IMG/VR virus record: IMGVR_UViG_3300033151_000226
Location: 1-58,994 of that record
Source of the DNA: a virus
Direction: 5' to 3' (one strand)
DNA length: 58,994 nt
The notes beneath the pieces are model-generated. The model worked only from the letters and a program-made list of their open reading frames with translations. It did no database searches and was not told the origin of the DNA. Made by a program: the position numbers and the translations under genes. Below are positions 49,411 to 58,054 of the stretch, piece after piece (the first letter of the stretch is position 1; every line of letters begins with the position of its first letter).

Positions 49411-51440
49411 GCTGCCATTCCCGATACTGCTTCCTGCGGTTGCTGCGCGGGTTCCGTACCCGGCTGTTCGCCTTCTGGCGGTGGCGCCATGCTTTGTGAC
49501 ATAGCGGCCAGTAATAACTTGTCGTCGCTTGGTAACACCTTATCAACATTCACTGCATCGAGCCCACGCATTGAAGCGCGTAGCAGTTCGAGCCGTCCTT
49601 CCGGGCCCATGAGTTGAAAGTCCACCGGGTTATTGGTTGACGTGAGCATTTCATTGACGCGCATCTGTTGGGTTTCCCGGTGAATCAATGCCTGGGAAGC
49701 CTTCGCCACTACCTCAACGTCACCTTTCTCGGCAAACTCATCGTCATACAGCATGATCTCCCGGTGAGTGCGCTTGGTGCTACCAATGATTACGGAGTCC
49801 ACATTGCGGATAACCAGCTTGAACAGCCTGCTTGAAGCGTTCATCAGCATTGATAGGCCGCTGGCCGTGGATCCGGCGCCACTCATCTTGGTATCGCCGT
49901 ACTGGTACTTCGGTATGCCGGTGTACTCGTCGCTTAGTTGCGAGAAGAACTCGAACACGCCGATAAGCACCTGGGCGTGACTGTCCGGTTGATGGAAGCG
50001 TATGGCCGGGGATCCAGCTCCCTTCTTGTTCGCAGTGGTTTGAAAGATCTTCCATGGGTATATCTGCGTTACCTTCTCGCCGTCGGCCAGTCGGTCTACT
50101 TCCATTTCCACCAGTGGCCCGGATGATATGCCCATGTTGTTACTGATAGCGCGGGCCGCTGAATCACACATATCCTGTAGATCCGTCATTATCTCCGGTA
50201 CGCCCCGGCCCCAGGGCGAGTTGCGGATCCTTACGAATGAATCACTGTAGTAGGGACGTTCCCCCAGTGGATCATCATTGAGCGTGGCCCGAATAACAAA
50301 AGTACCAACCAGCCACACATTAGCTTCGTACCACTTCTCGTTGTCCTCGATCCCTTCCATGCCCCATTCTTTGAGCCATTTACCTTGGACCTTCACCCAA
50401 CATGAAAGCACGTCAATCAGGTTGCCTGAGTCGTACACGCTATCGTATGGACGGCCTTCGAGCGTGGATCTCTCCTGGTCGGCCCACAACCAATCACTGT
50501 GACCGGACCGGCCGTACTGGTCGATCGCCTTGCGGATCTCTGTCTCGTCAAAGCCGGGGATCCCAATCATTGAATAGAGTGAATCCGGGGCCATGCGGCG
50601 ACGGTGAATAAATGTTCCCTCTTGGAAAGATCGTGATTCTGGTGCCGGATAGCAATCGAATGGACTGACAGCTGAATACTTGCGCCTGGGTTCCTCGGTG
50701 ACTACGGCCTTCGCTGCGTTCGGCTTGGCTGGATCCTCGGCGCTTGCCCATGCCAGTTGCTTGGTCATGTTGATTTCCGGGCCCATAAGAACACCGGCCT
50801 TGAGTGTTATCAGATCCTCGATAACTTCTTCCATGGCTTCATACCAGCCACCCTGCTTGTATTCATCGTCAATGTGATCTTCCATGCGCTCGGCTTTCTT
50901 ATCCATTGAGTCTTTGGCTTTCTTGCGAACCATATCCTCGTACTGCTCGATACGGTCCCGGAGCTCGGCCGGAGTCGGCAAACCTGGCATGACCGCACGC
51001 ATTTCCTCGTATGCTTCTTTTGCGATCGCAGACTTGATATCTTCCGGCATTTCCGGGAGATCTGTAGATTCGGTACTGAATGGACGTTCGCCGGATCCAA
51101 ACAGAATGTCATGTAACACTGATTCGGCTGCCCGGCACTTCACGTCGGTAAGCATCATCTTGATCTCGGAGCCGCCACTATCCTTAATGGCCTGTAACTT
51201 GTTCGCGGTGTACCGGCCCTCACGTTGACGCAATGAATCAAGCATTTCACGCTCGATCGGTTGCTTCGCATCCCGGCACCTTACCCATTCAGTTCGGCAA
51301 AACCCGGCCAGATTACTTATGACGGGTGATTTGCCGTCCTCATGCTCCTGGTTCTCCTGGGCAACCTGGCGATCTTCTGCCATGAGCTGCTCATTCGTCG
51401 TGAAGCCGATCATTCCGGCTGAGTTCGCTATTCCTGCCAT
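49407..51440 (-). CDS. Portal protein, 677 aa
   Basis: A large, mostly helical protein right after the large terminase, of the size usual for portals of short-tailed phages. Features are an N-terminal helix domain (EMLDSLRQREGRYTANKLQA), a charged helix (DSMDKKAERMEDHIDDEYKQ), the wing domain with YPAPESRSFQEGTFIHRRRM, a stem-like segment (SPWGRGVPEIMTDLQDMCDS) and a C-terminal helical barrel with Pro/Gln-rich tail. Twelve copies normally form the ring through which DNA passes. It starts 2 bases after the terminase stop. Homology is inferred from order, size and pattern. Confidence 0.85.
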   Translation of the reverse strand: MAGIANSAGMIGFTTNEQLMAEDRQVAQENQEHEDGKSPVISNLAGFCRTEWVRCRDAKQPIEREMLDSLRQREGRYTANKLQAIKDSGGSEIKMMLTDVKCRAAESVLHDILFGSGERPFSTESTDLPEMPEDIKSAIAKEAYEEMRAVMPGLPTPAELRDRIEQYEDMVRKKAKDSMDKKAERMEDHIDDEYKQGGWYEAMEEVIEDLITLKAGVLMGPEINMTKQLAWASAEDPAKPNAAKAVVTEEPRRKYSAVSPFDCYPAPESRSFQEGTFIHRRRMAPDSLYSMIGIPGFDETEIRKAIDQYGRSGHSDWLWADQERSTLEGRPYDSVYDSGNLIDVLSCWVKVQGKWLKEWGMEGIEDNEKWYEANVWLVGTFVIRATLNDDPLGERPYYSDSFVRIRNSPWGRGVPEIMTDLQDMCDSAARAISNNMGISSGPLVEMEVDRLADGEKVTQIYPWKIFQTTANKKGAGSPAIRFHQPDSHAQVLIGVFEFFSQLSDEYTGIPKYQYGDTKMSGAGSTASGLSMLMNASSRLFKLVIRNVDSVIIGSTKRTHREIMLYDDEFAEKGDVEVVAKASQALIHRETQQMRVNEMLTSTNNPVDFQLMGPEGRLELLRASMRGLDAVNVDKVLPSDDKLLLAAMSQSMAPPPEGEQPGTEPAQQPQEAVSGMAA

Positions 51441-51442
51441 GG

Positions 51443-52930
51443 TTAGTATCCTGCTGCTGCTGCTGGCGCCTTCTCAACCGGCCGGGCCTTGGCTTTGTGC
51501 ACAACCTTCGTCGTGCCATGCCTTGCCAGATCCGCGAGATACTGAGCCCCGTCATGTGGGTGGCTGTACCTGTTCTTCATAGGTATGTCCTTATAGCGGG
51601 CTTCGCCTGCTAACTCCATTCGTTCGTATTGATAGCCACCGAGAAAGCCTTTCCGCAATACCCGGCACTGTCGGTCCATGATGAAACCCGGCTCACCGTC
51701 GACCATGGCTTCCAGGAAGTATTCGATGTTGCCAAGCCGGAACGCTATCACGTTGCTGCCTGCCGGTTCAGCTGGCATACCCTCCTGACCCATAACGTCG
51801 AATACCGATTCCTCATTATCGTTGAGTGTGACCCCGGAAGGATCTCCCCACACCATGATTGATTCAACTCCTGGGTACTTCTCGGCAAGGTGCGGTCGTA
51901 GCACAGAGCGCGTGAACTTACGCATACCCATGCCCTTGCCTTCGGTATCCACTACAACTTCGTCAAGGATCCGCAGTTGTCCCCTGGGTGACAGCTGGCC
52001 AATGATCGCGGCCGGTGTCCTACCAAAGTCTACGCCGATCAATAACGGGATCCCTTTGTAAACCACCAAACGCTCTGCACTTGAATGGATCGTATCATTG
52101 TATCCAGGGTAGCAAGGCCGCCCGGCGTGACTGGATCCATACTTTCCAAGTATGAAGTTGGCTATCCACTCGGTTGACTTACCCGCTACCTGACGCATCC
52201 AGTACGTGTAGCCAAGCGGTTGATGCTTGACGTTCTCACACCTTGGGTTCGGCAAATACACGTTGCCGTCGTCTGTTTCGATCTTGAGCAAGGCCGGTGG
52301 TTGCTTGAACAACACGTAATCGTCCGGCCTTTCTTCCTCGAATAGCTTGTACCACCAGTGATCGTCGTCCGGGGGGTTCGTATCCATGGTCACACATGAT
52401 CTTGTTGGCCCGCCGTCCTTCTTGGCCGGGTAACGTCCAACTCTGCCGGTGCCCATATCGAGCACGTCCTTCGGCACTTCCTTCGCTTCATTGATCCAAA
52501 GCGTAGTCAACTCCAGGGAGAGCAACTTCTTAACGTCCTTCGGCTTATCCATGGCCAGAAAGATAAACTCCATGCGATACGCATCAATGCCGCGCTCTTT
52601 GTCGCTTGCGTCACCTTCCAGTTCTATTACGGCTTCAATCGGGGATCCAAACGTAATGTTTGAGATCTGACCAAACCAATCCTGAAATGATTTGATCGTT
52701 GTCGATTTCAGTTCCGGGTAGGTATTACGCACTACACCATGGCGGCTGCGGGAGATCCCGTCCGGCCCTGGTTCTTGTTCAAGGCCAATCTTGAACTGAT
52801 CCTGAATACACCCTACTGACTTGCCGGACCCGATCGGACCCATGACCCCGCGCACAAAGCACTGTGAATTATGGAAAGCCGATAGTGTGGGTTCAGCTTC
52901 GTATCCAATGTCAATACGCGCCTGTTCCAT
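51443..52930 (-). CDS. terL: Terminase large subunit
   Basis: A 495-residue packaging motor with ATPase and nuclease halves. The Walker A loop is GPIGSGKS (residues 31-38), the Walker B strand LTTLWINE ends in the catalytic E148, and the coupling motif is TMDTNPPD (181-188). The nuclease half begins LLIGVDFGRTPAAI with D301, and WGDPSG gives D363. A third acidic residue lies near HDGAQYL (about 476). These cut concatemeric DNA and pump it into the head. The start shares a base with the terS stop (TAATG). Confidence 0.95.
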   Translation of the reverse strand: MEQARIDIGYEAEPTLSAFHNSQCFVRGVMGPIGSGKSVGCIQDQFKIGLEQEPGPDGISRSRHGVVRNTYPELKSTTIKSFQDWFGQISNITFGSPIEAVIELEGDASDKERGIDAYRMEFIFLAMDKPKDVKKLLSLELTTLWINEAKEVPKDVLDMGTGRVGRYPAKKDGGPTRSCVTMDTNPPDDDHWWYKLFEEERPDDYVLFKQPPALLKIETDDGNVYLPNPRCENVKHQPLGYTYWMRQVAGKSTEWIANFILGKYGSSHAGRPCYPGYNDTIHSSAERLVVYKGIPLLIGVDFGRTPAAIIGQLSPRGQLRILDEVVVDTEGKGMGMRKFTRSVLRPHLAEKYPGVESIMVWGDPSGVTLNDNEESVFDVMGQEGMPAEPAGSNVIAFRLGNIEYFLEAMVDGEPGFIMDRQCRVLRKGFLGGYQYERMELAGEARYKDIPMKNRYSHPHDGAQYLADLARHGTTKVVHKAKARPVEKAPAAAAGY

Positions 52931-53496
52931 TACTCTGCGGCGTCCACGGTTACGCCCTGTGGAAGCTGCCTACCATCCGGGGGGCCATAGTTCATCGTGA
53001 TATGAACACCGCCCGGCGTTGTCGTTGAAGTGTCGTTATACAGGCCCAGGTGCTTGAATAGCATATCCAAGGATGCACGCTTATCAACGAGCCGGATCTT
53101 GTGTACGTGTTCTACTTCCCGATTGCCGTCCTCGTCTGTCTCGCCAGTGGCCCGGACCACAACTTCAACTGACTGCACGGCTGCGGCAATAGCGTCCGGT
53201 AATGAACGGATATCAATCAGCTGGCCTGCTTCGGTGAACAACTCCCGGATATCAGCGAAGCTCATGTACTGGCATTGTCGAAGCACGCTCTCGGCTGTAA
53301 CGCCTGTCTCCTTGGCCCTTGCATCCATGGCCTTTTTAAGAGCCACCTGGATTACAAGTTTTGACAAGTTCTGTGGACCAATGCGATTAGCTGTCTTTTT
53401 ACTATACCCGGCCCTTATCGCCGCCTGAGTTGCACACAGATCCACAAGGTACTCTTGAACGAAGGCCGCTTGTTTGGGTGTTAGTTTGCTATTCAT
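52930..53496 (-). CDS. terS: Terminase small subunit
   Basis: This 188-residue protein has the Terminase_2 pattern: LTPKQAAFVQEYLVDLCATQ, then AAIRAGYSKKTANRIG at residues about 5-41, a helix-turn-helix that recognises packaging DNA. The next helices and the VDKRASLDMLFKHLGLY motif at about 145-161 are also typical. The C-terminus is short and acidic. It picks the packaging site and hands DNA to the large subunit encoded next. It overlaps both neighbours. No cos-like or direct-repeat pac signal stands out in the gene itself. Confidence 0.9.
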   Translation of the reverse strand: MNSKLTPKQAAFVQEYLVDLCATQAAIRAGYSKKTANRIGPQNLSKLVIQVALKKAMDARAKETGVTAESVLRQCQYMSFADIRELFTEAGQLIDIRSLPDAIAAAVQSVEVVVRATGETDEDGNREVEHVHKIRLVDKRASLDMLFKHLGLYNDTSTTTPGGVHITMNYGPPDGRQLPQGVTVDAAE

Positions 53497-54716
53497 GGCG
53501 CGGCTATAACAACCGAAGCATACCCGTCATAGCCTGACGTTCCGAACAGTGGGCTAAATGGCCCAACATTACCATCCGCGGATAACAACCTGTACCCCAT
53601 CATCATGCTTGTCCAGTTTGGCACGTTTATTACTGAATTCGCTAAATCCAATCCAGTTACGCCAGCACTCATATCCAATGGTGGGTTCTTGAAGGTGCTA
53701 AAAGCCATTCCGACATAGACGCCACCATTCACGCCTGTCCGGGCCGGGATTGGTGGTGCCGACGAGCTTCCCGCATCAGCAACCAAGGAGGTGTTCGTGA
53801 ACGATGCGGCTATCGCAGACAGTCCGTTACCACTCCGGGACAGTGTAAATGTGTATGTTTCTGGCTCGTCACTTGATGCAACCTTAGTAAGAATGTAGCA
53901 CCTTGATTCAGCCAATCCTGTAGCGCGGCTTACGTCTGCCGTAAATGGATCATGGGCACTTACAATACAGTTTCTTGTCACTATGCCAATGACAATCATA
54001 TCGCCCTCGTTGGTGGGCGGCATATTTATAACCGCAGTCAACCCGTTGGTTACTAATGATATTACACTACCAATATAGAACCCCTTGCTGGTCTGCGGCC
54101 TGCCTGGATCGTAAGGGCCGCTACCAACAAGACTTTTGAAACTGTACTGCAACCGATTATGGATATTCATTCCAACGGTGTCGAGCCAACCAGGGGGGCC
54201 GTCTACAGGCCACTCCCAAAGCGGCCACTCAACCTCATACCTGTCTCTTTGTTCGCGGTAGTACAGATTGTCACCGCGCAAATAAACAATATGAATGTCG
54301 GATTGGCTAACCAATGCAAAACGCTTATCGTCCATGCAGCATCGGGGATTAACCACGTCTGCTGCCATTTGTTGATGAACGTACCCTGGGAGGGTCGGAT
54401 CATACCAATAATAATAGGCTTGCTCATTGACCACATAAACAACAAAAGGATCCATGTTTTGATCGAAGGCTATACTTGCTTCGGTTATTCCAGCAAGCGT
54501 GAATAGTGTTGTTGGTGCACCTGTCGTTTGGGGGGTTACGATTATATCATCGTTACTGTAGCTCAGGATCCACTCTTGTACTTGTAGCCCTTGTGACGGG
54601 TCATTCAGGGCCACTCCACCCAGTTCGTAATCTTTCACGCCGGATCTTTCCTTTCCATCAGGAAAAAGAAAGTCCCCGGATATTACTGTACTGGATAATT
54701 TCGGTGACGGCATCAT
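53493..54716 (-). CDS. Virion protein of unknown role before terS, 407 aa
   Basis: Beta-rich, with a start I know from phage structural modules: QGLQVQEWILSYSNDDIIVT, then ITEASIAFDQNMDPFVVYVV and YYYWYDPTLPGYV. The remainder has strand repeats like a partial propeller or lectin fold (FYIGSVISLVTNGLTAVINM). No active site or signal is evident. It lies between a fibre-like gene and terS and overlaps both. It is likely a tail spike or fibre-tip subunit. Confidence 0.65.
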   Translation of the reverse strand: MMPSPKLSSTVISGDFLFPDGKERSGVKDYELGGVALNDPSQGLQVQEWILSYSNDDIIVTPQTTGAPTTLFTLAGITEASIAFDQNMDPFVVYVVNEQAYYYWYDPTLPGYVHQQMAADVVNPRCCMDDKRFALVSQSDIHIVYLRGDNLYYREQRDRYEVEWPLWEWPVDGPPGWLDTVGMNIHNRLQYSFKSLVGSGPYDPGRPQTSKGFYIGSVISLVTNGLTAVINMPPTNEGDMIVIGIVTRNCIVSAHDPFTADVSRATGLAESRCYILTKVASSDEPETYTFTLSRSGNGLSAIAASFTNTSLVADAGSSSAPPIPARTGVNGGVYVGMAFSTFKNPPLDMSAGVTGLDLANSVINVPNWTSMMMGYRLLSADGNVGPFSPLFGTSGYDGYASVVIAAP

Positions 54717-55693
54717 GGCGGTGTATATCTATCCCACGTAATCCGTCCCTTGAATGTGAAGTTCGTAGTGTTGTTGTGCAAAACACCCTTACCTGTGCCT
54801 TGATTGATTAAGCTAATCTGCCAGTTCCCAGAAGGAGTATCCCATCTGAGGGCTCTTATCCCTTCTGGACCAATGTTTTCGTGGGCATTTATGTCAAAAA
54901 ACAATGTATTCTCATTATAGTGATTACCATTCACATAGGGTAAATAGGTCGGGAAAGAACCAACTCCTTCGTCCTGAAGCGTCGGGGATCCAGTAACCAG
55001 TCCTAAATCCCCCGAATACACATAAAAACCCACGCACCGCCCAAGCGGACCAGTAGAGCCCGCTACTGATAGATACCCAACAACCGCGGGCCGAATCACC
55101 CAATCAAACGTCTGGCTGTCGATAACGATAGTGCCAGTTACGTCTGTTAATACTGGCTGGTAAAACCGGAACTCATAGGTAACGTCCAAAATCTCATCAA
55201 ACAACACGGTGACTGTAATTGGATCTCCGTTACCATCCTTAATCAGAGATCGCGTTGTCAGATCTCCTGTTCCAAGAGCCATACCTGCCCCAACTTCTGC
55301 CAGAATACCCTCTGCGATCCCAATCCCGAACCTGTATGTTCTCCGAGAAAACTTATAGTACGGATCACCTGCAGAACCATCACCGCCAACACCCCTTTCT
55401 TCAAATTGAAGGGCACCAGCTTCCGCTACGTGAGCAACCAAAGCCGCATCGCCAACCGCAGGCACCGGCACCGCACCAGTACCAACACGACAATAGCCAC
55501 TGTACTGTGGCGGGAGTGACGTTGTGGCGCCACTATTACCGAAATTATCCATCCCTGTATCAGTTATTAAATTATTCTGCCACGGCGCTACCGTTCGCCT
55601 GGTTCCGTCCGGCCTGGTAATCCCCATCTTAAAGAGTCCAGCTACGCCTACATGGGCGTTAAGCATTGGCTTTCTTTTTGGTGCTGCTTTCAT
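54713..55693 (-). CDS. Fibre-like virion protein, 326 aa
   Basis: A soluble, beta-rich protein that begins MKAAPKRKPMLNAHVGVAGL and contains GYCRVGTGAVPVPAVGDAAL, VAHVAEAG and RTYRFGIGIAEGILAEVGAG, the pattern of a phage fibre or spike-base protein. The ATG at 55693 follows AGGA by 8 bases. An ATG 18 bases upstream lies in the preceding gene and has no better site. No enzyme motif is visible. It is coupled with the next gene by a 4-base overlap. Confidence 0.7.
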   Translation of the reverse strand: MKAAPKRKPMLNAHVGVAGLFKMGITRPDGTRRTVAPWQNNLITDTGMDNFGNSGATTSLPPQYSGYCRVGTGAVPVPAVGDAALVAHVAEAGALQFEERGVGGDGSAGDPYYKFSRRTYRFGIGIAEGILAEVGAGMALGTGDLTTRSLIKDGNGDPITVTVLFDEILDVTYEFRFYQPVLTDVTGTIVIDSQTFDWVIRPAVVGYLSVAGSTGPLGRCVGFYVYSGDLGLVTGSPTLQDEGVGSFPTYLPYVNGNHYNENTLFFDINAHENIGPEGIRALRWDTPSGNWQISLINQGTGKGVLHNNTTNFTFKGRITWDRYTPP

Positions 55694-55703
55694 TTCTGTT
55701 TTC

Positions 55704-56201
55704 CTATACATGAATCAAGGTTGCATCCTCTATGCTGAACTCTGTAGTCGCCGTGTCTGCTGGCTGATCGTGAGCAAGGTAGCTAACAACAATGATCAAC
55801 GAAACATCTTCTACGCTGAACTCGGTCTGAGCGTTTTCATCCGGTGCTACAAAATCAACATAGCCAACAACAATGACCAGATCGGCTGAAACTGGACTAA
55901 ACGCCGACTGCGCGTATTCAGTTGGTGCGATAAAATCAATGTAATCGACAACAATCTCTAAGGACGCATCCTCAATAGAAAACGCTGTATCTGCTGTATC
56001 AACACTGATTGACCTGTTGTACGCATCGGTCAATGAAAACGCGGTTGATGCGTGATCTTCCGCATAGACCGGATACGGGACACTGGTAAGGTACACGAAC
56101 TCATAACAATGAAGCGGCAATAATGGATCTTTGGCTTCCGCGATCATTGCCGGGGTAATGGCATAAACCGGCCCAACCGAAGGGCGAATCACGTTGACCA
56201 T
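55704..56201 (-). CDS. Short tandem-repeat protein, 165 aa
   Basis: After about 45 residues the sequence is made of five imperfect repeats of 27 to 32 residues. Each has the core TAFSIEDASLEIVV or TEFSVEDVSLIIVV, followed by YVDFVAPDENAQ or a variant. The DNA shows the same repeats at about 84-96 bases. The strands would stack as a beta solenoid or fibre shaft. No family is known to me. Its place next to a fibre-like gene suggests part of a tail fibre. Repeat number could vary between related phages. Confidence 0.7.
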   Translation of the reverse strand: MVNVIRPSVGPVYAITPAMIAEAKDPLLPLHCYEFVYLTSVPYPVYAEDHASTAFSLTDAYNRSISVDTADTAFSIEDASLEIVVDYIDFIAPTEYAQSAFSPVSADLVIVVGYVDFVAPDENAQTEFSVEDVSLIIVVSYLAHDQPADTATTEFSIEDATLIHV

Positions 56202-56204
56202 GGC

Positions 56205-56354
56205 TTATCCCGTAATGTTTTTTACAAATCGTTTCAGTGCTGCCCTTGCACGTAAACAGCCTTCGCAGGGCTCAATCAGCTTGCGGATCCTCTCAATGGG
56301 GCTCCTACGTTGAATAGTTTTGGGCGGGGTGGGGGTGAACCTTCTTCTATTCAA
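56205..56354 (-). CDS. Small basic CxxC protein, 49 aa, TTG start
   Basis: A small frame fills what looks like a gap. It starts on a TTG overlapping the lipoprotein stop (TTGA), as in the nuclease gene at 9792, and ends 3 bases before the next ATG. The product is basic with a CEGC pair in KLIEPCEGCLRARAALKRF, similar to small proteins seen in phage lysis regions. No ribosome-binding site is visible, so it would depend on coupling. The start lies in an inverted repeat. Confidence is moderate. Confidence 0.55.
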   Translation of the reverse strand: MNRRRFTPTPPKTIQRRSPIERIRKLIEPCEGCLRARAALKRFVKNITG

Positions 56355-56357
56355 CGT
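56307..56357. other. 11 bp inverted repeat over a coupled start
   Basis: ACGTTGAATAG (56307-56317) and CTATTCAACGT (56347-56357) are exact inverse copies with 29 bases between, the loop being G-rich on the plus strand. It covers the lipoprotein stop and the TTG start of the small gene. In RNA it would hide that start until a ribosome opens it. Confidence 0.6.
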
Positions 56358-56623
56358 GGTGGCTGGACAAGTGGCGCAATGCTTAGAATGATATCCCGGA
56401 CCGCTTCAACGTCCCCGCCGTTGGATACTTCGCCCGCTTCCAGGTCGAAAGTGCCGGTGGATCTGTTGTACCTGATCTTGATACCGCCATTGAACTCACG
56501 GTATGAGTGCACCTTCATTTTGGTCAAGGTGCCGGTATCCGGGTTTACCCGTTCGGCTTCGTAAGTAGTTACGCACCCGGACAGGGCGAAGATGATTGTA
56601 AGTAAGAGGAATAGCGGCTTCAT
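56351..56623 (-). CDS. Lipoprotein of the lysis region, 90 aa
   Basis: A short signal peptide (MKPLFLLLTIIFALSGC) has a lipobox LSGC, so Cys17 would be lipid-linked after signal peptidase II. The mature part is about 74 residues, beta-like (KMKVHSYREFNGGIKIRYN). It could be an outer-membrane spanin-like partner or a superinfection factor. No inner-membrane spanin partner is evident next to it. It starts at 56623, where the ATG overlaps the upstream stop. It is in the same transcript as the lysozyme. Confidence 0.7.
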   Translation of the reverse strand: MKPLFLLLTIIFALSGCVTTYEAERVNPDTGTLTKMKVHSYREFNGGIKIRYNRSTGTFDLEAGEVSNGGDVEAVRDIILSIAPLVQPPR

Positions 56624-57204
56624 TTGGTGTGCTCCAGTATAAAAGTTTGGCAATACTTCCATGTGGTTCGTTTCCACCGGGGGTTAAACCAAGCTGAGTG
56701 GCCGGGGATCCTGTTGTCCTTAACGTTCGTGTTGCGGTTGTCATTGCCTTGATAGCCAACCGCGCCCATGCGTCCCCAGGGGTGCTTGAAAGGAATGAAC
56801 GTAGCCAGCTTCACCCAAAAATCATGTTTGGTGTGCAATACCAGCTGGCGCCGAACAGCTCCGGGGATCTGCGTCTTGTAGTTGAGAGCCGGGCTTATAT
56901 GGATCACAAGGATCTTGTTGTTGTAGTCCGGGCCCATCATATCGAGAGCTTGCGTTGTGAAGTTTCCACCGTTGCTGTGGTCAAGGATCACGTCAGCTGT
57001 CTCGAAGGCTTTGGCCAGTCGATACAGTACCCGGCTTTTCCGATACGCCTTGAACATGCGGATCATCCAGATATTGAAATACCCGTAATCGCCTTCGTCC
57101 TCGTCAACATCGTGGCCCCCGGCTCGTATGTAGGGTATCAGCTGGTCCGTGGTGTTTCTTCCACCGTCCCGGACATTGAAGCCGTGCACTATTACGAAAC
57201 GCAT
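56620..57204 (-). CDS. Alpha/beta-hydrolase-like protein in the lysis region
   Basis: A 194-residue protein with an N-terminal strand and oxyanion-type motif (MRFVIVHGFNVRDGG) and a nucleophile elbow-like DHSNGG at residues 75-80 (S77). A candidate His lies in RIPGHSAW near the end. The fold is that of small esterases and lipases. The strand IHISPALN would carry the acid residue region, but I cannot point to it with certainty. AAAGGAAG precedes the ATG. In the lysis region it could hydrolyse lipid or ester bonds of the envelope. There is no signal peptide. Confidence 0.65.
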   Translation of the reverse strand: MRFVIVHGFNVRDGGRNTTDQLIPYIRAGGHDVDEDEGDYGYFNIWMIRMFKAYRKSRVLYRLAKAFETADVILDHSNGGNFTTQALDMMGPDYNNKILVIHISPALNYKTQIPGAVRRQLVLHTKHDFWVKLATFIPFKHPWGRMGAVGYQGNDNRNTNVKDNRIPGHSAWFNPRWKRTTWKYCQTFILEHTK

Positions 57205-57207
57205 AAT

Positions 57208-57480
57208 CTACTTCCTTTTCTTTGCGGCCTGGTACTCACCAACACGCTTAACAGCTTGCCGGCCCTTTGTCCGGTTGACGGATCTGCCTGGCGTAACAGC
57301 TGCCTTTATGTTCTCTTTGGCTCCGCGCATATCCTGGAGGATCATGCCGTGCTCACCCATGATTTCCTTGCGCTTCTTTTTCCGGCTCTGTACCCGGTCA
57401 ATGCGCTTGTTCAATTTCTTCACGGTATGCGTGATGAAACCGTCTTTGCCAGTCTTGCTCTCGTATCTGCTGTCAGTCAT
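57208..57480 (-). CDS. Basic small protein, 90 aa
   Basis: Rich in Lys and Arg along its length, including a dense block (NKRIDRVQSRKKKRKEIMGE) and a basic tail (VGEYQAAKKRK). It is predicted helical, with no hydrophobic segment. It may bind nucleic acid or membrane lipid. I do not recognise a family. Its start overlaps the stop of a 29-residue gene (ATGA), and the lysozyme is upstream. Confidence 0.65.
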   Translation of the reverse strand: MTDSRYESKTGKDGFITHTVKKLNKRIDRVQSRKKKRKEIMGEHGMILQDMRGAKENIKAAVTPGRSVNRTKGRQAVKRVGEYQAAKKRK

Positions 57481-57566
57481 TTGCGGGATCTCCGGCGTTG
57501 TTTGCGGGCCTGTGCGTGCTTAGAAACCCTTTTGCGTGGGTTGGATCCTTCACCGTCAGTTGGCAT
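57477..57566 (-). CDS. 29-aa very basic peptide
   Basis: A micro-gene starting MPTDGEGSNPRKRVSKHAQA and ending in an Arg-rich tail. AAGGAG lies 7 bases before the ATG, one of the best ribosome-binding sites in the region, and the stop overlaps the next start (ATGA). This makes it very probably translated. The function is unknown, possibly a coupling leader. Confidence 0.65.
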   Translation of the reverse strand: MPTDGEGSNPRKRVSKHAQARKQRRRSRK

Positions 57567-57578
57567 AACATCTCTCCT

Positions 57579-58046
57579 TCATCCCATTACCCACTGGCCC
57601 TGCCAGTCAGTGTTTGCGATCGCTTCCGCGAGAGCCCTTGCGGGCCTGGGTGTTTGGTGCCACCACCGGGAATCTTTCATTTCCATTACCCAACCATCCA
57701 CGTCACCGATCATTACAGCTTCGCGCATACGAAGGAACCTGGACAGCTTGCGTATCCCCAGTTGGAAACCCATGTGAATTAACACTTCCTGCTCAACACC
57801 ATGCAAGATATCAAAACGGCCAGCATATAGAGCTTGGCACCCGGCTATTGCTTCGAGTAGATCCGATCGCACTTCAACCAGGGCGGCTACTTTGGTGACT
57901 GCTGGTGTATCAGCTGTTACTCGCTCCCCGGCCCATATCGTTGAACCGAAGCCTATGGTCCACACGCCAAGGGTGTCGAGATATGCCGCTGGCCTAAAAC
58001 CCTCGAACATACATTGGCGGCTTATCAGGTGCGATACAGTGAACAT
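57579..58046 (-). CDS. Lysozyme (GH24 endolysin)
   Basis: A 155-residue muramidase of the T4/P22 lysozyme family that cuts the peptidoglycan backbone. The catalytic pattern is exact: FEGFRPAAYLDTLGVWTIGF gives E15, D24 and T30, with the usual spacing of 8 and 5. The later LIHMGFQLGIRKLSRFLRM corresponds to the family's second conserved block. No signal peptide or anchor is present, so export needs a holin. No holin is clear in the neighbourhood. It is the first gene after the late promoter-terminator leader, starting only 9 bases past the last T of the terminator. Confidence 0.92.
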   Translation of the reverse strand: MFTVSHLISRQCMFEGFRPAAYLDTLGVWTIGFGSTIWAGERVTADTPAVTKVAALVEVRSDLLEAIAGCQALYAGRFDILHGVEQEVLIHMGFQLGIRKLSRFLRMREAVMIGDVDGWVMEMKDSRWWHQTPRPARALAEAIANTDWQGQWVMG

Positions 58047-58054
58047 AATTTTTA

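Noticed and set aside
56318-56346. G-rich loop as a G-quadruplex
   Set aside because: Only three runs of three or more G are present on the plus strand, so a standard four-run quadruplex is not supported.
56698-57777. 359-codon plus-strand frame crossing the lysis region
   Set aside because: It runs antisense through five coupled leftward genes, including the lysozyme. The product is without recognisable pattern.
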